Source of the DNA: Klebsiella pneumoniae
GTDB taxonomy: Bacteria > Pseudomonadota > Gammaproteobacteria > Pseudomonadales > Pseudohongiellaceae
Reading direction: 5' to 3'
Length of the DNA: 55,017 nt
Assembly: GCA_945902215.1 (NCBI GenBank)
Contig: CAMDML010000010.1
Span: 1 to 55,017, forward strand
In this document: positions 9,427 through 19,400 of the stretch, piece by piece
How positions within the stretch are numbered: position 1 is the stretch's first letter
How the letters are laid out: each line of letters starts with the position of its first letter
Notes under the pieces: generated by a model
What the model saw: only the letters and a program-made list of their open reading frames with translations
Told to the model about the DNA's origin: nothing
Database searches by the model: none
Made by a program: the position numbers and the translations under genes

Positions 9427-11454
9427 ATGCCGGAAGTTCGTTCAAGCCGTGCCGGTAGCCCCCGCCCAGCCCCACGTAGTGATTGTGCAAATGCCATTCG
9501 TGCCTTAAGCATGGATGCGGTTCAAAAAGCCAATTCCGGCCACCCCGGTGCCCCGATGGGTATGGCCGATATTGCCGAAGTGCTGTGGCATGACTATCTG
9601 CAGCACAACCCGTCCAACCCCAGCTGGGTCAACCGTGATCGCTTCGTGTTGTCCAACGGCCACGGCTCGATGCTGTTGTACTCGCTACTGCACCTCACCG
9701 GGTATGAAGTGTCCATTGATGACCTCAAGAGCTTCCGTCAGCTCGACTCCAAAACGCCGGGCCATCCAGAATACGGCTACACCCCCGGTGTCGAGACCAC
9801 TACCGGCCCCCTGGGGCAGGGCATTGCGAACGGCGTTGGCATGGCACTGGCCGAACGCACGCTGGCCGCCCAATTCAACCGCGACAAGTTCCCGGTCATC
9901 GACCACTACACCTATGTCTTTGCCGGCGACGGTTGTTTGATGGAGGGCATTTCGCACGAGGTCTGCTCGCTCGCCGGCACTCTGAAGCTGGGCAAGCTGA
10001 TCATGTTCTACGATGACAACGGCATCTCCATTGACGGCGAAGTGCACGAGTGGTTCACCGACGACACCGCCAAACGCTTCGACAGTTATGGCTGGCAGGT
10101 ACTGCGCGCCGACGGCCATGATTCTGCTGCCATTGGCAAAGCCATCGACGCGGCGCGAGCCAACAGCACGCAACCGACGCTGATCATCTGCAAGACCATC
10201 ATCGGTTACGGCTCACCCAACAAGCAAGGCAAGGAAAGTTGCCACGGTGCGCCGCTTGGCGCCGAGGAAATCCAGCTCACACGAACGGCGCTGCATTGGC
10301 ACCATTTACCGTTCGATGTGCCCAGTGAGATCTACCAGACCTGGGACGCGCGTGAAACCGGCTTTATGGCGGAGTCCAGATGGAAGGAATTGTTCACCTA
10401 TTACGAAGAAGAACATCCTGATCTTGCAATGGAGCTGATCCGGCGCATCAAGGGCCAGTTGCACAACGATTTCGAAATGAATGCTGACGCCTTCGTGCGT
10501 CAGTGCCACGACAAAGGCGAAACCATTGCCACCCGCAAGGCCTCGCAAAACTGCATCGGTGCTTTTGGCAAACTACTGCCGGAGCTGCTCGGTGGCTCCG
10601 CCGACCTGACCGGTTCCAACCTGACGAACTGGAGCGGCAGCGTGCCGGTGTCACGCAACCCGGCGGGTAACTACATCTATTACGGTGTGCGCGAGTTCGG
10701 CATGGCTGCGATCAACAACGGTATTGCCCTGCACGGTGGCTTCATTCCCTACGCCGGCACCTTCCTCATCTTCATGGAATACGCACGCAATGCTGTGCGC
10801 ATGTCGGCGCTGATGAAACAGCAAAGCATCTTTGTGTTCACGCACGATTCGATCGGGCAGGGCGAAGACGGCCCGACCCATCAACCGATAGAGCAGATCG
10901 CCAACCTGCGCGGCACGCCCAACATGGCGCTGTGGCGTCCGGCGGATTCCGTGGAAACGGCGGTGGCGTGGAAAGCAGCATTGATGAAGCACGATGGTCC
11001 GACGGCACTGGTGCTGTCGCGCCAGAACCTGCCGCATCTTGCGCGCACTGAAGAACAGCTGGCTGCGATCTGCAAGGGCGGTTACGTGCTGCTCGATTGC
11101 GCCGGTGCACCGGAAGCGATCGTGATTGCCACGGGTTCCGAAGTGGGGATTGCGCTGCAGGCGGTGAAAGAGTTGCAGGCTGCGGGCAAACATGTGCGCC
11201 TGGTATCGATGCCGTCCACCTCGGTGTTTGATGCGCAACCGGAAGCGTGGAAGCAGCAGGTGTTGCCATCTTCAGTCAGAAAGCGGCTGGCGATTGAAGC
11301 CGGCCATCCTGACAGCTGGTACAAATACGTGGGTCTCGACGGCAAAGTGATTGGCATGACAACCTTCGGCGAATCTGCACCCGGTCCCGCTGTGTTGAAA
11401 CACTTTGGCTTCACGGCGGAACAAATCCGCGTAACTGTCGAGAGCATGATCTGA
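9427..11454 (+). CDS. tkt: Transketolase
   Basis: A 675-residue thiamine-diphosphate enzyme of the pentose phosphate pathway that transfers two-carbon ketol units. N-terminal [19 protein letters not shown], the ThDP motif ([12 protein letters not shown] to the NN-like DDNGISIDG) and the C-terminal domain are intact. The chosen ATG 9427 has AAGGAG six bases upstream. An out-of-frame ATG at 9423 is ignored. The stop TGA overlaps the proposed CTG start of epd (CTGA), so the pair is likely translationally coupled. The order tkt-epd-pgk-fba is typical of gammaproteobacteria. Confidence 0.97.
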   Translation: MPEVRSSRAGSPRPAPRSDCANAIRALSMDAVQKANSGHPGAPMGMADIAEVLWHDYLQHNPSNPSWVNRDRFVLSNGHGSMLLYSLLHLTGYEVSIDDLKSFRQLDSKTPGHPEYGYTPGVETTTGPLGQGIANGVGMALAERTLAAQFNRDKFPVIDHYTYVFAGDGCLMEGISHEVCSLAGTLKLGKLIMFYDDNGISIDGEVHEWFTDDTAKRFDSYGWQVLRADGHDSAAIGKAIDAARANSTQPTLIICKTIIGYGSPNKQGKESCHGAPLGAEEIQLTRTALHWHHLPFDVPSEIYQTWDARETGFMAESRWKELFTYYEEEHPDLAMELIRRIKGQLHNDFEMNADAFVRQCHDKGETIATRKASQNCIGAFGKLLPELLGGSADLTGSNLTNWSGSVPVSRNPAGNYIYYGVREFGMAAINNGIALHGGFIPYAGTFLIFMEYARNAVRMSALMKQQSIFVFTHDSIGQGEDGPTHQPIEQIANLRGTPNMALWRPADSVETAVAWKAALMKHDGPTALVLSRQNLPHLARTEEQLAAICKGGYVLLDCAGAPEAIVIATGSEVGIALQAVKELQAAGKHVRLVSMPSTSVFDAQPEAWKQQVLPSSVRKRLAIEAGHPDSWYKYVGLDGKVIGMTTFGESAPGPAVLKHFGFTAEQIRVTVESMI

Positions 11455-12464
11455 CCTACAGAATCGCCATCAACGGATTGGGCCGCATCGGCCGCAGTGT
11501 GCTGCGAGCTTACTTTGAACGTGATGATCTCGCTGGCATCGAGCTTGTCGCACTGAACGAACTCGCCGACATCCAGACACTCGCGCACCTGACCCGCTAC
11601 GACAGTACCCACGGCAAATTTCCCGGGACGGTAACGGTTGAGGGTGCGCAGCTGGTCATCAATGGCCGCACCCTCTCTGTCTCGCACATTCCTGAGCTTG
11701 CCGCGCTTCCATGGCAGGCAAACAACATCGATCTGGTGCTCGAATGTACCGGTACGTTCACTGATCGTGTGCGTGCGCAGATGCATTTGCAGCGCGGCGC
11801 CAAGCGTGTGCTGTTCTCGCAACCAGCCGAAGCGGATGTTGATGCGACCATTGTCTATGGCGTTAATCACGATACATTGCGGCGCGAACATACCATTATA
11901 TCCAGTGCATCCTGCACTACTAACTGCATCGTGCCGGTGATCAAATGTTTGCATGATGCCTTGGGCATCGACAGCGGCGTGATCACAACCATCCATTCCG
12001 CGATGAACGACCAACCCGTGCTCGACGCCTATCACCACACCGACTTGCGCAAAACCCGCAGCGCGTTCCAGTCGATCATTCCGGTGGACACCGGTCTGGC
12101 GCGCGGCATCGACCGCATCCTGCCGCATCTTGCCGGCCGTTTTGAAGCGCAGGCAATGCGCGTGCCGGTGATGAACGTGTCGGCGATTGATCTGTCAGTG
12201 GTAGTGGAAAAGGAGACGAGCCGCGAAGATATCAATGCGATCATCCGCAAGGCTGCGGCACTGTCAGTGCCAAACGTGCTGGCCTTCACCGACGAACCGC
12301 TCGCCTCCTGCGACTTCAATCATGATCCGCGCTCTGCCATTGTCGATCTTAGTCAGACCCGCGTCAGCGGCAAACATCTGGTGAAAGTGCTGACCTGGTT
12401 CGACAACGAGTGGGGTTATGCCAATCGCATGCTGGACGTTGCGCGGCTCCTGAGCAAACTTTAA
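11451..12464 (+). CDS. epd: Erythrose-4-phosphate dehydrogenase, apparent CTG start
   Basis: A GAPDH-family enzyme oxidising erythrose 4-phosphate to 4-phosphoerythronate for pyridoxal phosphate synthesis. Epd rather than glycolytic GAPDH is supported by the [20 protein letters not shown] and [12 protein letters not shown] segments and by the gene order. The Rossmann start [13 protein letters not shown] requires initiation just before it. The frame has no ATG, GTG or TTG there, only CTG at 11451, which overlaps the tkt stop as CTGA and follows a GAGAG. With this start the protein has 337 residues and the catalytic Cys in SASCTTNC falls at 155. The in-frame TTG at 11478 would remove the first beta strand. 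It may also act in glycolysis, since no second gap gene is seen here. Confidence 0.93.
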   Translation: MTYRIAINGLGRIGRSVLRAYFERDDLAGIELVALNELADIQTLAHLTRYDSTHGKFPGTVTVEGAQLVINGRTLSVSHIPELAALPWQANNIDLVLECTGTFTDRVRAQMHLQRGAKRVLFSQPAEADVDATIVYGVNHDTLRREHTIISSASCTTNCIVPVIKCLHDALGIDSGVITTIHSAMNDQPVLDAYHHTDLRKTRSAFQSIIPVDTGLARGIDRILPHLAGRFEAQAMRVPVMNVSAIDLSVVVEKETSREDINAIIRKAAALSVPNVLAFTDEPLASCDFNHDPRSAIVDLSQTRVSGKHLVKVLTWFDNEWGYANRMLDVARLLSKL

Positions 12465-12527
12465 CCTGTTTCGGTATCATTCCAACCTTGAAAACAACAA
12501 TCGGTAACCAGCAGTAACAGGCTTTTT

Positions 12528-13712
12528 ATGACGATTCTGGCAATGGCAAATCTCGATCTGAACGGTAAACGCGTGCTGATTCGGGAAGACCTGAACGTAC
12601 CGACAAAGGGTGGCAAGATAGTAAATGACGCGCGCATCCGTGCCGCGCTGCCGTCACTCGAGCTTGCGCTCAAGAAGGGCGCGTGTGTAATGGTCATGTC
12701 GCATCTCGGTCGGCCGAAGGAAGGCGTGCCGATGGATCATCAACCGGATTCCGCGCTGGCACCCGTTGCAGAGCACCTTGGCAAACTGCTGGGACATGGA
12801 GTGGAGGTCATGTCGCAATCCTTTTCTGAAGCTGACTCACGTAAACTCAAACCAGGGCAGTGCGTGCTGTTGGAGAACGTGCGCTGCAATGTCGGTGAAA
12901 ACGCCAATACCGACGAACTCTCCAAATACTACGCATCGCTGTGTGATGTGTTCGTCATGGATGCTTTCGGCACTGCGCATCGTGCGCAAGCCAGCACGCA
13001 TGGTGTTGCCAAGTTTGCAGCGGTTGCCTGTGCAGGTCCGCTGCTTGTCGCTGAACTCGACGCGCTCGACAAAGCTTTGAGCAAGCCGCTGCGCCCACTG
13101 GTGGCCCTGGTCGGCGGTGCGAAGGTGTCGAGTAAACTGCAGGTGCTGGAAGCGCTCGCCGCGAAAGTGGATGCGCTGGTGGTTGGCGGCGGCATTGCCA
13201 ACACCTTTCTTGCGGCAGCCGGCAAACCGGTTGGCAAATCGCTGGTCGAGCCGGACATGATCGAGCAGGCGAAACGCATCATGGCAAAGACCCACATTCC
13301 CTTGCCCATTGATGTTGTCGTTGCGTCCGAATTCGCTGAAACGGCAGCAGCTACCATAAAGAAGGTGGCCGACGTGTCTGCCACCGACATGATCCTCGAT
13401 ATCGGGCCACTGTCAGCCGCGGCATTGACGGAAACTTTGGGCAAGGCGCGGACCATCCTGTGGAACGGTCCGGTGGGTGTATTCGAGTTTCCGAATTTCG
13501 CGAAGGGCACCGAAGCGGTAGCGCGTGCAATTGCCGCGAACACCGGCTTCTCGATAGCAGGCGGTGGCGAGACCATCACTGCGATTGAGAAATACGGCAT
13601 TGAAAAGGATATTTCCTATATTTCCACCGGCGGCGGTGCGTTCCTGGAGTTCGTCCAGGGCGACATCCTGCCGGCGGTTGCAATCTTGCAAGAGCGTGCG
13701 CGAAAGAAATAG
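12528..13712 (+). CDS. pgk: Phosphoglycerate kinase
   Basis: A 394-residue glycolytic kinase interconverting 1,3-bisphosphoglycerate and 3-phosphoglycerate with ADP/ATP. Motifs include [11 protein letters not shown] at the N-terminus, HLGRPKEG, the [12 protein letters not shown] hinge and the [23 protein letters not shown] nucleotide region. Length is normal. ATG 12528 is chosen (a CAGG lies just upstream). A second ATG five codons on has no site. It sits 63 bases after epd and 69 before fba, within one probable operon. Confidence 0.98.
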   Translation: MTILAMANLDLNGKRVLIREDLNVPTKGGKIVNDARIRAALPSLELALKKGACVMVMSHLGRPKEGVPMDHQPDSALAPVAEHLGKLLGHGVEVMSQSFSEADSRKLKPGQCVLLENVRCNVGENANTDELSKYYASLCDVFVMDAFGTAHRAQASTHGVAKFAAVACAGPLLVAELDALDKALSKPLRPLVALVGGAKVSSKLQVLEALAAKVDALVVGGGIANTFLAAAGKPVGKSLVEPDMIEQAKRIMAKTHIPLPIDVVVASEFAETAAATIKKVADVSATDMILDIGPLSAAALTETLGKARTILWNGPVGVFEFPNFAKGTEAVARAIAANTGFSIAGGGETITAIEKYGIEKDISYISTGGGAFLEFVQGDILPAVAILQERARKK

Positions 13713-13781
13713 TGCGCGTGCACGAGACGACTTAAACTCATTAATCGACATTTCAATTTTCGAACAAACAGGACAATAGCC

Positions 13782-14849
13782 ATGGCTCTTATCAGTCTCC
13801 GCCAGTTACTCGACCACGCCGCCGAACACACCTACGGCGTACCCGCGTTTAACGTCAACAACCTCGAACAGGTACGCGCAATCATGATGGGCGCTGACGA
13901 AGTGAACAGTCCGGTGATCCTGCAGGCCTCGGCCGGTGCGCGCAAATATGCCGGCTCCAATTTCCTCAAGCATCTGATTCAGGCGGCGATCGAAGAATTC
14001 CCGCACATTCCGATTGTCATGCATCAGGATCACGGTGTGTCACCACCCGTGTGCCAGCGTTCGATTCAGCTCGGTTTTTCTTCGGTGATGATGGATGGTT
14101 CGCTCGGAGAAGATGGGAAAACGCCGACAGGCTATGAGTACAACGTCAAGGTAACGAAACTCACCGTGGACATGGCGCATGCCTGCGGCGTGTCGGTAGA
14201 AGGCGAGATCGGCTGTCTTGGTTCACTGGAAACCGGTATGGCTGGTGAGGAAGACGGCCACGGCGCAGAAGGCAAGCTGGATCACAGCATGCTGTTGACA
14301 GATGTGGAAGAAGCCGCACGCTTTGTTGCCGATACTGGTGTGGATGCGCTTGCGATTGCAGTTGGTACCAGTCACGGTGCGTACAAATTCTCGCGGCCAC
14401 CCACAGGCGACATTCTAGCCATCGGCCGCATTCGTGAAATCCACAGCCGCTTGCCGAACACGCATCTTGTTATGCATGGCTCTTCCTCTGTGCCGCAAGA
14501 ATGGCTTGCGATGATCAACAAGTACGGCGGTGAAATGGGTGAAACCTACGGCGTGCCGGTAGAGCAGATCCAGGAAGGCATCAAGAACGGCGTGCGCAAG
14601 GTCAACATCGATACTGACTTGCGTCTGGCGTCAACTGCCGCAGCGCGCAAGTTCCTTGCCGAAAACAAAGCCGAGTTTGACCCACGCAAATGGCTGATCC
14701 CGACAATGAACGCGATGAAACAGGTTGTGAAGGATAGGCTTACCGCTTTCGGCGCGGCCGGTCAGATTGCAACAATGGGCAAGATTTTCTCGCTGGAAGA
14801 AATGGCCACGCGCTACAGCAAAGGCCAATACAAAGTGCAGGTAAAATAA
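13782..14849 (+). CDS. fba: Fructose-bisphosphate aldolase, class II
   Basis: A 355-residue zinc-dependent aldolase of the Calvin/Pseudomonas subtype, splitting or forming fructose 1,6-bisphosphate. The start [15 protein letters not shown] and the metal-binding MHQDHG, the GYEYNV segment and GTSHGAYKF are all present. AGGA precedes the ATG. It closes the tkt-epd-pgk-fba operon. No pyruvate kinase gene lies between pgk and fba, although some gammaproteobacteria have one there. I see no convincing terminator in the 34 bases before the convergent rpiA stop. Confidence 0.97.
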   Translation: MALISLRQLLDHAAEHTYGVPAFNVNNLEQVRAIMMGADEVNSPVILQASAGARKYAGSNFLKHLIQAAIEEFPHIPIVMHQDHGVSPPVCQRSIQLGFSSVMMDGSLGEDGKTPTGYEYNVKVTKLTVDMAHACGVSVEGEIGCLGSLETGMAGEEDGHGAEGKLDHSMLLTDVEEAARFVADTGVDALAIAVGTSHGAYKFSRPPTGDILAIGRIREIHSRLPNTHLVMHGSSSVPQEWLAMINKYGGEMGETYGVPVEQIQEGIKNGVRKVNIDTDLRLASTAAARKFLAENKAEFDPRKWLIPTMNAMKQVVKDRLTAFGAAGQIATMGKIFSLEEMATRYSKGQYKVQVK

Positions 14850-14883
14850 ACGGGTTTTTACGCCCTCGGAGTGCTGACCCCAT

Positions 14884-15573
14884 TTATTTTGCTTGCAGTG
14901 ATTTCACGCCCTGCGGTGTGGCGAGCAGCAAGAGGTTGGCGGGCCGCAGCGCGAACAAACCGTTCGTCACCACGCCCGTGATCTGGTTCAGCGCAGTTTC
15001 CAGCGTGCGCGGATCGACGATGCTCATGTTGTGCACGTCGAGAATGAGGTTGCCGTTGTCGGTCACCACACCCTGACGCCATACCGGATCGCCACCGAGT
15101 TTGACAATTTGCCTGGCCACATGACTGCGCGCCATCGGAATCACTTCTACCGGCAGCGGAAATTGGCCGAGCACGTGCACCAGTTTGCTGCCATCGGCGA
15201 TGCAGACGAATTCCTTCGCTACGGCAGCAACAATTTTCTCGCGTGTCAGCGCGGCACCGCCGCCTTTGATCAACTGCAAATATTCGTTCGCCTCGTCCGC
15301 TCCATCCACATAAATTGTGACTTCCGCCACGGAGTTGAGATCCACAACAGGAATACCGTGTGCTTTCAGGCGGCGCGCGCTTTCTTCCGAACTCGCCACC
15401 GTAGCGCTGATTTCGTTCTTTAGTGCTGCTAGTTCATCGATGAAGAAGTTGGCGGTGGAGCCGGTACCGACTCCGATTACGCTGTCGCTGCGCAACCGGG
15501 ACTTCACATAATCGAAGGCGGCGCGGGCTACGGCCTGTTTGAGCTCATTCTTGTTCGCTAAAGAGGGGATCAT
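14884..15573 (-). CDS. rpiA: Ribose-5-phosphate isomerase A
   Basis: A 229-residue enzyme interconverting ribose 5-phosphate and ribulose 5-phosphate. The family start is seen in [14 protein letters not shown], followed by [13 protein letters not shown], the DGADEAN loop and the [14 protein letters not shown] motif with catalytic residues. ATG 15573 is chosen because GGAG precedes it by about nine bases. The open frame extends 33 codons further but without family similarity. It converges on fba, so a pentose phosphate enzyme on each strand meets here. Confidence 0.96.
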   Translation of the reverse strand: MIPSLANKNELKQAVARAAFDYVKSRLRSDSVIGVGTGSTANFFIDELAALKNEISATVASSEESARRLKAHGIPVVDLNSVAEVTIYVDGADEANEYLQLIKGGGAALTREKIVAAVAKEFVCIADGSKLVHVLGQFPLPVEVIPMARSHVARQIVKLGGDPVWRQGVVTDNGNLILDVHNMSIVDPRTLETALNQITGVVTNGLFALRPANLLLLATPQGVKSLQAK

Positions 15574-15767
15574 CGCGATGGGTCTCCGTGTGGGTTGCCG
15601 GCAGTCTATCCAAGAAGGCCGGGGAGGGCGAGCCGACAGAACTTGCAAAAAGGGCTTGCACAGCCCAATCAAAATTCATATAGTTCAGTTGCTTACGCTG
15701 CAATGGTCAGGAAAAGTTTAAAAACAACTCTTAACTCGCCGTTTTAACGGCTACTCCTGAGGGATTC

Positions 15768-15860
15768 ATGAAGAAGAAGCCAGACCTGCTCATCGTGCTG
15801 TTTCTGCTGTTCGGTGCCGGCCTGCTCATTAGTTCGGTTGCCCAAAGCGGTCTTTTGTAG
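15768..15860 (+). CDS. Single-helix membrane microprotein (30 residues)
   Basis: A 30-residue reading frame starting ATG 15768 with GAGG five bases upstream. It has a basic head (MKKKPD), one hydrophobic helix (~residues 7-25) and a short polar tail ending at TAG 15858-15860. The KKKPDLL head with a single helix resembles small conserved hypothetical proteins that I recall from other gammaproteobacteria, but I cannot name a family. Its last codons form the first unit of a tandem repeat that continues downstream. Function unknown. Confidence 0.6.
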   Translation: MKKKPDLLIVLFLLFGAGLLISSVAQSGLL

Positions 15861-15907
15861 AGAGCCCAAAGCGGTCTTTTGTAGAGAGCCCAAAGCGGCT
15901 TTTAAAC
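15841..15907. repeat. 24-bp tandem repeat at the 3' end of the microprotein gene
   Basis: The unit CCCAAAGCGGTCTTTTGTAG plus AGAG occurs at 15841 and 15865 without change, followed by a truncated, slightly altered third copy from 15889 that reaches the end of fau. Each full unit carries the TAG stop codon of the microprotein. The period is a multiple of three. It looks like a recent local duplication by slippage. Confidence 0.9.
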
Positions 15908-16510
15908 AAAAAGGGGCCTGTACCAAGCCCGATCTGTCACCACCCCATCCAGTGGGAGGTCCCAAGCCTCCACCTCCAGTTGTTCGACCCTCTGACATTC
16001 ATGTGCCAGCCCCAGCAGGGCTGGGCGGTGTTGTGCGTTGCGCCGGCGAAAGGCAAAAGTGCGGTCGTAATACCCCTTGCCCATGCCCAGACGATTACAG
16101 GATGGATCAAAGGCAACCAACGGCATCAGCACCAAACTCAAGATGCGCGGCGGGCAATAGCGGCCCTGGTGCGGTTCGGCGATGCCGAAGAAATTTTTGC
16201 GCAAGGCATCCCCTTTGCGCCAACGTTTGAAACGCAAGCGGGCCACACCAACCGCGCTCATCACTGGCAGATAACATTCCTTCCCTCTGCGCTGCGCTGC
16301 CGCAAGCAACAACGACGGATCAATCTCGCCATCATTTGCCATGGTGAAAGCCACACGCCGACTAAAACGAAACAGGGAACTCGAAACAATGGTGCGAAAA
16401 AGTTGAAGTGCTGCAATTTTTTGTTGCGAGGAAGTAAGCGCACGCCGACGTTTGCGCATGCTCTTGCGTAAATTGGCTTTGGCTTTTTTGGAATTGGTTA
16501 CAGTGGTCAA
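15902..16510 (-). CDS. fau: 5-formyltetrahydrofolate cyclo-ligase family protein
   Basis: A ~202-residue protein of the 5-formyl-THF cyclo-ligase (YgfA/MTHFS) family, which converts 5-formyl-THF to 5,10-methenyl-THF with ATP. Seen are the basic N-terminal LRKSMRKRRRALT, the LMPLVAFDPSCNRLGMGKGYYDR signature, and the C-terminal DLPLDGVVTDR. The best in-frame start is TTG 16510, since the ATG at 16459 would cut into the conserved basic helix. No good Shine-Dalgarno sequence is visible. It follows 6S RNA on the same strand, the arrangement known for ssrS-ygfA in enterobacteria, so it is probably co-transcribed with the RNA. Confidence 0.93.
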   Translation of the reverse strand: MTTVTNSKKAKANLRKSMRKRRRALTSSQQKIAALQLFRTIVSSSLFRFSRRVAFTMANDGEIDPSLLLAAAQRRGKECYLPVMSAVGVARLRFKRWRKGDALRKNFFGIAEPHQGRYCPPRILSLVLMPLVAFDPSCNRLGMGKGYYDRTFAFRRRNAQHRPALLGLAHECQRVEQLEVEAWDLPLDGVVTDRAWYRPLFV

Positions 16511-16533
16511 ACTGGATACGTGCGAAGGAAATG

Positions 16534-16717
16534 ATCCCCAAGATACCGCTGCTGAAATAGTCCTGAACCGTAAGGTTCAGGTGGTGGCCAGTCCGACGCG
16601 TCAGGCTTTCCGCCTGACGTTAACATCAAGCGGACATGCACACAGCGTCATTGGGCAGAGCCTCCGGGTTTACTATAACGGCTCAAGAACACTTTCAACT
16701 GGCGAATACCCCAGGGG
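16534..16717 (-). ncRNA. ssrS: 6S RNA
   Basis: A ~184-nucleotide RNA on the minus strand between zapA and fau, the conserved gammaproteobacterial locus. 6S RNA mimics an open promoter and binds the sigma70 RNA polymerase in stationary phase. The 5' part reads CCCCTGGGGTATTCGCCAG. The 3' part ends GGTATCTTGGGG and pairs back with it. The diagnostic hairpin CCTGAACC-TTAC-GGTTCAGG lies near the 3' side, and an apical hairpin CGTCAGGCGGAAAGCCTGACG sits in the middle. The ends are estimated from the TATAAT box and terminal pairing, to within a few bases. Confidence 0.93.
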
Positions 16718-16722
16718 TGTTC

Positions 16723-16728
16723 ATTATA
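16723..16728 (-). promoter_or_regulatory. -10 box of the 6S RNA promoter
   Basis: A perfect TATAAT on the minus strand, six to seven bases before the inferred 5' end of 6S RNA. No good -35 box is seen at 16-18 bases upstream, so an extended or activator-helped promoter is possible. Confidence 0.75.
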
Positions 16729-16772
16729 GGCCACAACATCGGGGTGGGCGCAAAGGAAATAACAAAAGAAAA

Positions 16773-17087
16773 TTACAATTCGATTTGACGGGCTGCAAGC
16801 AGTACCGCATCTATCTTTTTTTCCAGCAGTTTTATTTCGCGCGACGCATCCGATTCGGACAAGTTGGCATCCTTGCTGCGCTTGAGCAGGTCGTGTGTGA
16901 TGTTGAGCGCAGCAAGTACCGCAACTTTTTCGTAAGCCAGGGAACTGCCTTTACCTTTGACTTCTTCCATTTGGGAAGCAAGATAACGCGCCGATTTACG
17001 CAGCGCTTCTTCTTCTTCGGGTGGACAGCTAATCTGGTAATCGCGGCCCAAAATGTTGATCGTGACGGAACTGGCGGGGGCTGCCAT
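16773..17087 (-). CDS. zapA: Cell division protein ZapA
   Basis: A 104-residue FtsZ-ring stabilising protein. The N-terminal domain carries the family pattern VTINILGRDYQISCPPEEEEALRKSA, and the C-terminal half is a helical coiled coil (heptads through LLKRSKDANL to LLEKKIDAVL). ZapA tetramers cross-link FtsZ filaments in the cytoplasm. Its ATG overlaps the stop of the upstream zapB-like gene by one base (TGATG), giving translational coupling. 6S RNA and fau follow. Confidence 0.95.
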   Translation of the reverse strand: MAAPASSVTINILGRDYQISCPPEEEEALRKSARYLASQMEEVKGKGSSLAYEKVAVLAALNITHDLLKRSKDANLSESDASREIKLLEKKIDAVLLAARQIEL

Positions 17088-17299
17088 CAGACTTGTCCTT
17101 GCTCCAGGGTTTTCAGACGGCGCAGCACTTTTTCCAGGCGCACACGGGCGAGTTGATTCTTGCCGAGCAGCGCTTCGCGCTCATTGCGCAAAGAGTGCTC
17201 TTTGTCGCGCAGCATCTGGTTTTCCTTGCGCATGTCGGTGGTTAGCTTGATCAGCTCGTCGACTTTACTTTCCAGCGTCTTGAAACTGCTAGTGCTCAT
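17087..17299 (-). CDS. ZapB-like coiled-coil protein (TIGR02449 type)
   Basis: A ~70-residue, almost wholly helical coiled-coil protein: LESKVDELIKLTTDMRKENQMLRDKEHSLRNER repeats hydrophobic heptads, and the C-terminus is basic. It resembles the TIGR02449 family encoded directly upstream of zapA in Pseudomonas-like bacteria and is similar in style to ZapB. The start is uncertain: ATG 17299 is taken, and a TTG six codons upstream is possible. Coupled to zapA by a one-base stop/start overlap, which supports a cell-division role. That role is inferred. Confidence 0.82.
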   Translation of the reverse strand: MSTSSFKTLESKVDELIKLTTDMRKENQMLRDKEHSLRNEREALLGKNQLARVRLEKVLRRLKTLEQGQV

Positions 17300-17492
17300 G
17301 TCTTGCTCATGACTCAATGATCTGGGGTGAAGTGGGCTCGTAATATAAGACGCAGTTTCAATAGGGTCAACAAGTGACTGATTAAAGGAAAGTTTTGTTC
17401 CTGTTGTTGGTGCAAAAAACTCTCTGTGCCACTGTCTGCTAGGGGCCCCGGCTTGGTGTTATCATTTTCCCTCAATTAGGTGGACTCAATTC

Positions 17493-18071
17493 ATGCAAGT
17501 AGATTACAAGATGCTTACCCTGCTCCTGGCGGGTAATCAGGTGGCACATTCACCCGCAGAGCTTCATGGCCTCTTGACCGGACAGCTCTGCAGTGGCGTG
17601 GCAGCGCCAGACCCGGACGATCTGGGGGAACTGCTGGACCAGCACCAGCATCTCACACCAGTGGTCAGTAAACTCATCGAACGGCTGTTGCGCGAGGCCA
17701 CCGAACAACTGACCCATCTCGATTACCATTTCCATCCCTTGCTGCCGTCCGACGAAACTCCACTTCAGGAGCGTATCGTTGCCATCGGCACCTGGTGCGA
17801 CAGCTTCATGATTGGTTTTGCCGCCGGTTTCATCAGGCCGGATTCCGCACTCTCGCCCGAAGCGCGCGAAATACTGGGCGATTTCGGCCAGTTTGCCGCC
17901 ATCTCGGACGAGAACGAGGAACTGACCGACCAGGACGAAGTTGATTATATGGAGCTCATTGAATATGTACGCATGGCGGCGATTACACTTTTTCAACAGC
18001 TCGCCTCCCCACCGCCAATCCCGCAAGACCAGCAGCCCGAACCCGAACCCGACGACGGTTTCATTCATTAA
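17493..18071 (+). CDS. ygfB: YgfB/UPF0149 family protein
   Basis: A 192-residue cytoplasmic protein of the UPF0149 family: N-terminal HSPAELHGLLTGQLCSG, central WCDSFMIGFAAGF and the acidic DEVDYMELIEYVRMAAITLF segment are family signatures. The C-terminus is Pro/acid rich. AGGTGG lies nine bases before the ATG. It is divergent from the zapB-like/zapA/6S unit and starts the ygfB-pepP-ubiH operon common in gammaproteobacteria. In Pseudomonas, YgfB has been linked to control of a cell-wall amidase and beta-lactam response. Whether that holds here is unknown. Confidence 0.93.
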   Translation: MQVDYKMLTLLLAGNQVAHSPAELHGLLTGQLCSGVAAPDPDDLGELLDQHQHLTPVVSKLIERLLREATEQLTHLDYHFHPLLPSDETPLQERIVAIGTWCDSFMIGFAAGFIRPDSALSPEAREILGDFGQFAAISDENEELTDQDEVDYMELIEYVRMAAITLFQQLASPPPIPQDQQPEPEPDDGFIH

Positions 18072-18083
18072 CGGAAGTTACCC

Positions 18084-19400
18084 ATGCCGATCAGCCATAA
18101 AGAATTCCAGCAGCGCCGCCAGGATTTGATCAACCACATGGAGCCAAACAGCATTGCCATTCTCGCTTCGGCGAATGGCATTTTGCGCAACGGTGACTCC
18201 GAATTCCGTTTTCGCCAGAGCAGCGACCTCTACTACCTCACCGGTTTTGCCGAAGCGCAGAGTGTGTTGGTGCTGGTTCCCGGCCGTGAAAAGGGGCAAT
18301 GCCTCTTGTTCTGCCAGGAGAAGGACTCGCTCAAGGAGCTGTGGAACGGCAAGCTACTTGGCCCCGAGGCGGCCATCAAAGAGCTTGGCGTCGATGATGC
18401 GTTTCCAATTACCGATATCGATGACATCCTGCCGGGCCTCATTGAGGGCCGCGAGCGCGTTTACTACGCTATGGGCAAGGATGAGAGTTTCGACCACAAG
18501 GTCATGGAATGGGTGAAGGTGATCCGCAAAAAGGTGCGTAGCGGTGCGCATTCGCCCGGCGAGTTCATGGTGCTCGATCATCTGCTGCACGAATTGCGCC
18601 TGATCAAGTCGAAAGCTGAAATTGATCTGATGCGTGAATCCGGCCAGATTGCCGTGCGCGCGCACAAACGTGCCATGCAGGCTTGCAAGCCGGGCCTGTT
18701 CGAATATCAGATCGAAGCCGAATTCATGCACGAATTTTTCCGCGCCGGTTGCCGGGCACCTGCATATACCTCAATTGTTGCCGGCGGCGCCAACGCCTGC
18801 ATTCTGCATTACACCGAAAACAACCAGAAACTGCAGAACGGCGATTTGCTGTTGATCGACGCCGGCTGCGAATTTGAATACTACGCGTCGGATATCACCC
18901 GCACTTTCCCGGTGAATGGCAAATTCACCCCGGAACAGCAGGCGGTTTACGAGCTGGTGCTGAAGGCGCAGCTTGATGCCATTGAAACCGTGAAGCCGGG
19001 CAGCCACTGGGATGATCCGCACAACATGACGGTGCAAGTGCTGACCGCTGGACTCGTGGAACTGGGCCTGCTGAAGGGCGAGGTGCCGGCGCTGATTGAA
19101 AGTGGTGCGTATAAAGAGTTCTACATGCATCGTGCCGGCCATTGGCTGGGCATGGACGTACACGACGTTGGCGATTACAAGATCGACGGCAAGTGGCGTT
19201 TGCTCGAACCAGGCATGGTGCTGACGGTTGAGCCCGGTCTTTATATCTCGCCCAACAACATGAATGTAGAAGCGCGTTGGCGTGGTATTGGCGTGCGCAT
19301 CGAGGATGATGTTGCGGTTACACGCAACGGCCATGAAGTGCTCACCGCCGGTCTGCCAAAAACAGTACACGACATTGAGGCCTTCATGGCGGCGGCTTGA
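18084..19400 (+). CDS. pepP: Xaa-Pro aminopeptidase
   Basis: A 438-residue cytosolic metallopeptidase that removes an N-terminal residue ahead of proline. The creatinase-like N-terminal domain (~1-170) is followed by the pita-bread catalytic domain with two-metal ligands: IDAGCEFEYYASDITRTF (two Asp), HRAGHWLGMDVHDVG (His), and EPGLYI and RIEDDVAV (two Glu). Length matches the family. It starts 12 bases after ygfB. Its stop codon begins a chain of overlapping stop/start codons leading to ubiH. Confidence 0.97.
   Translation: MPISHKEFQQRRQDLINHMEPNSIAILASANGILRNGDSEFRFRQSSDLYYLTGFAEAQSVLVLVPGREKGQCLLFCQEKDSLKELWNGKLLGPEAAIKELGVDDAFPITDIDDILPGLIEGRERVYYAMGKDESFDHKVMEWVKVIRKKVRSGAHSPGEFMVLDHLLHELRLIKSKAEIDLMRESGQIAVRAHKRAMQACKPGLFEYQIEAEFMHEFFRAGCRAPAYTSIVAGGANACILHYTENNQKLQNGDLLLIDAGCEFEYYASDITRTFPVNGKFTPEQQAVYELVLKAQLDAIETVKPGSHWDDPHNMTVQVLTAGLVELGLLKGEVPALIESGAYKEFYMHRAGHWLGMDVHDVGDYKIDGKWRLLEPGMVLTVEPGLYISPNNMNVEARWRGIGVRIEDDVAVTRNGHEVLTAGLPKTVHDIEAFMAAA

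Noticed and set aside
11478-11480. TTG at 11478 as the epd start
   Set aside because: It would remove the first nine residues, including the first strand of the NAD-binding fold that all family members keep.
15841-15907. CRISPR-like repeats
   Set aside because: The 24-bp units are directly adjacent with no spacers and only 2.6 copies.
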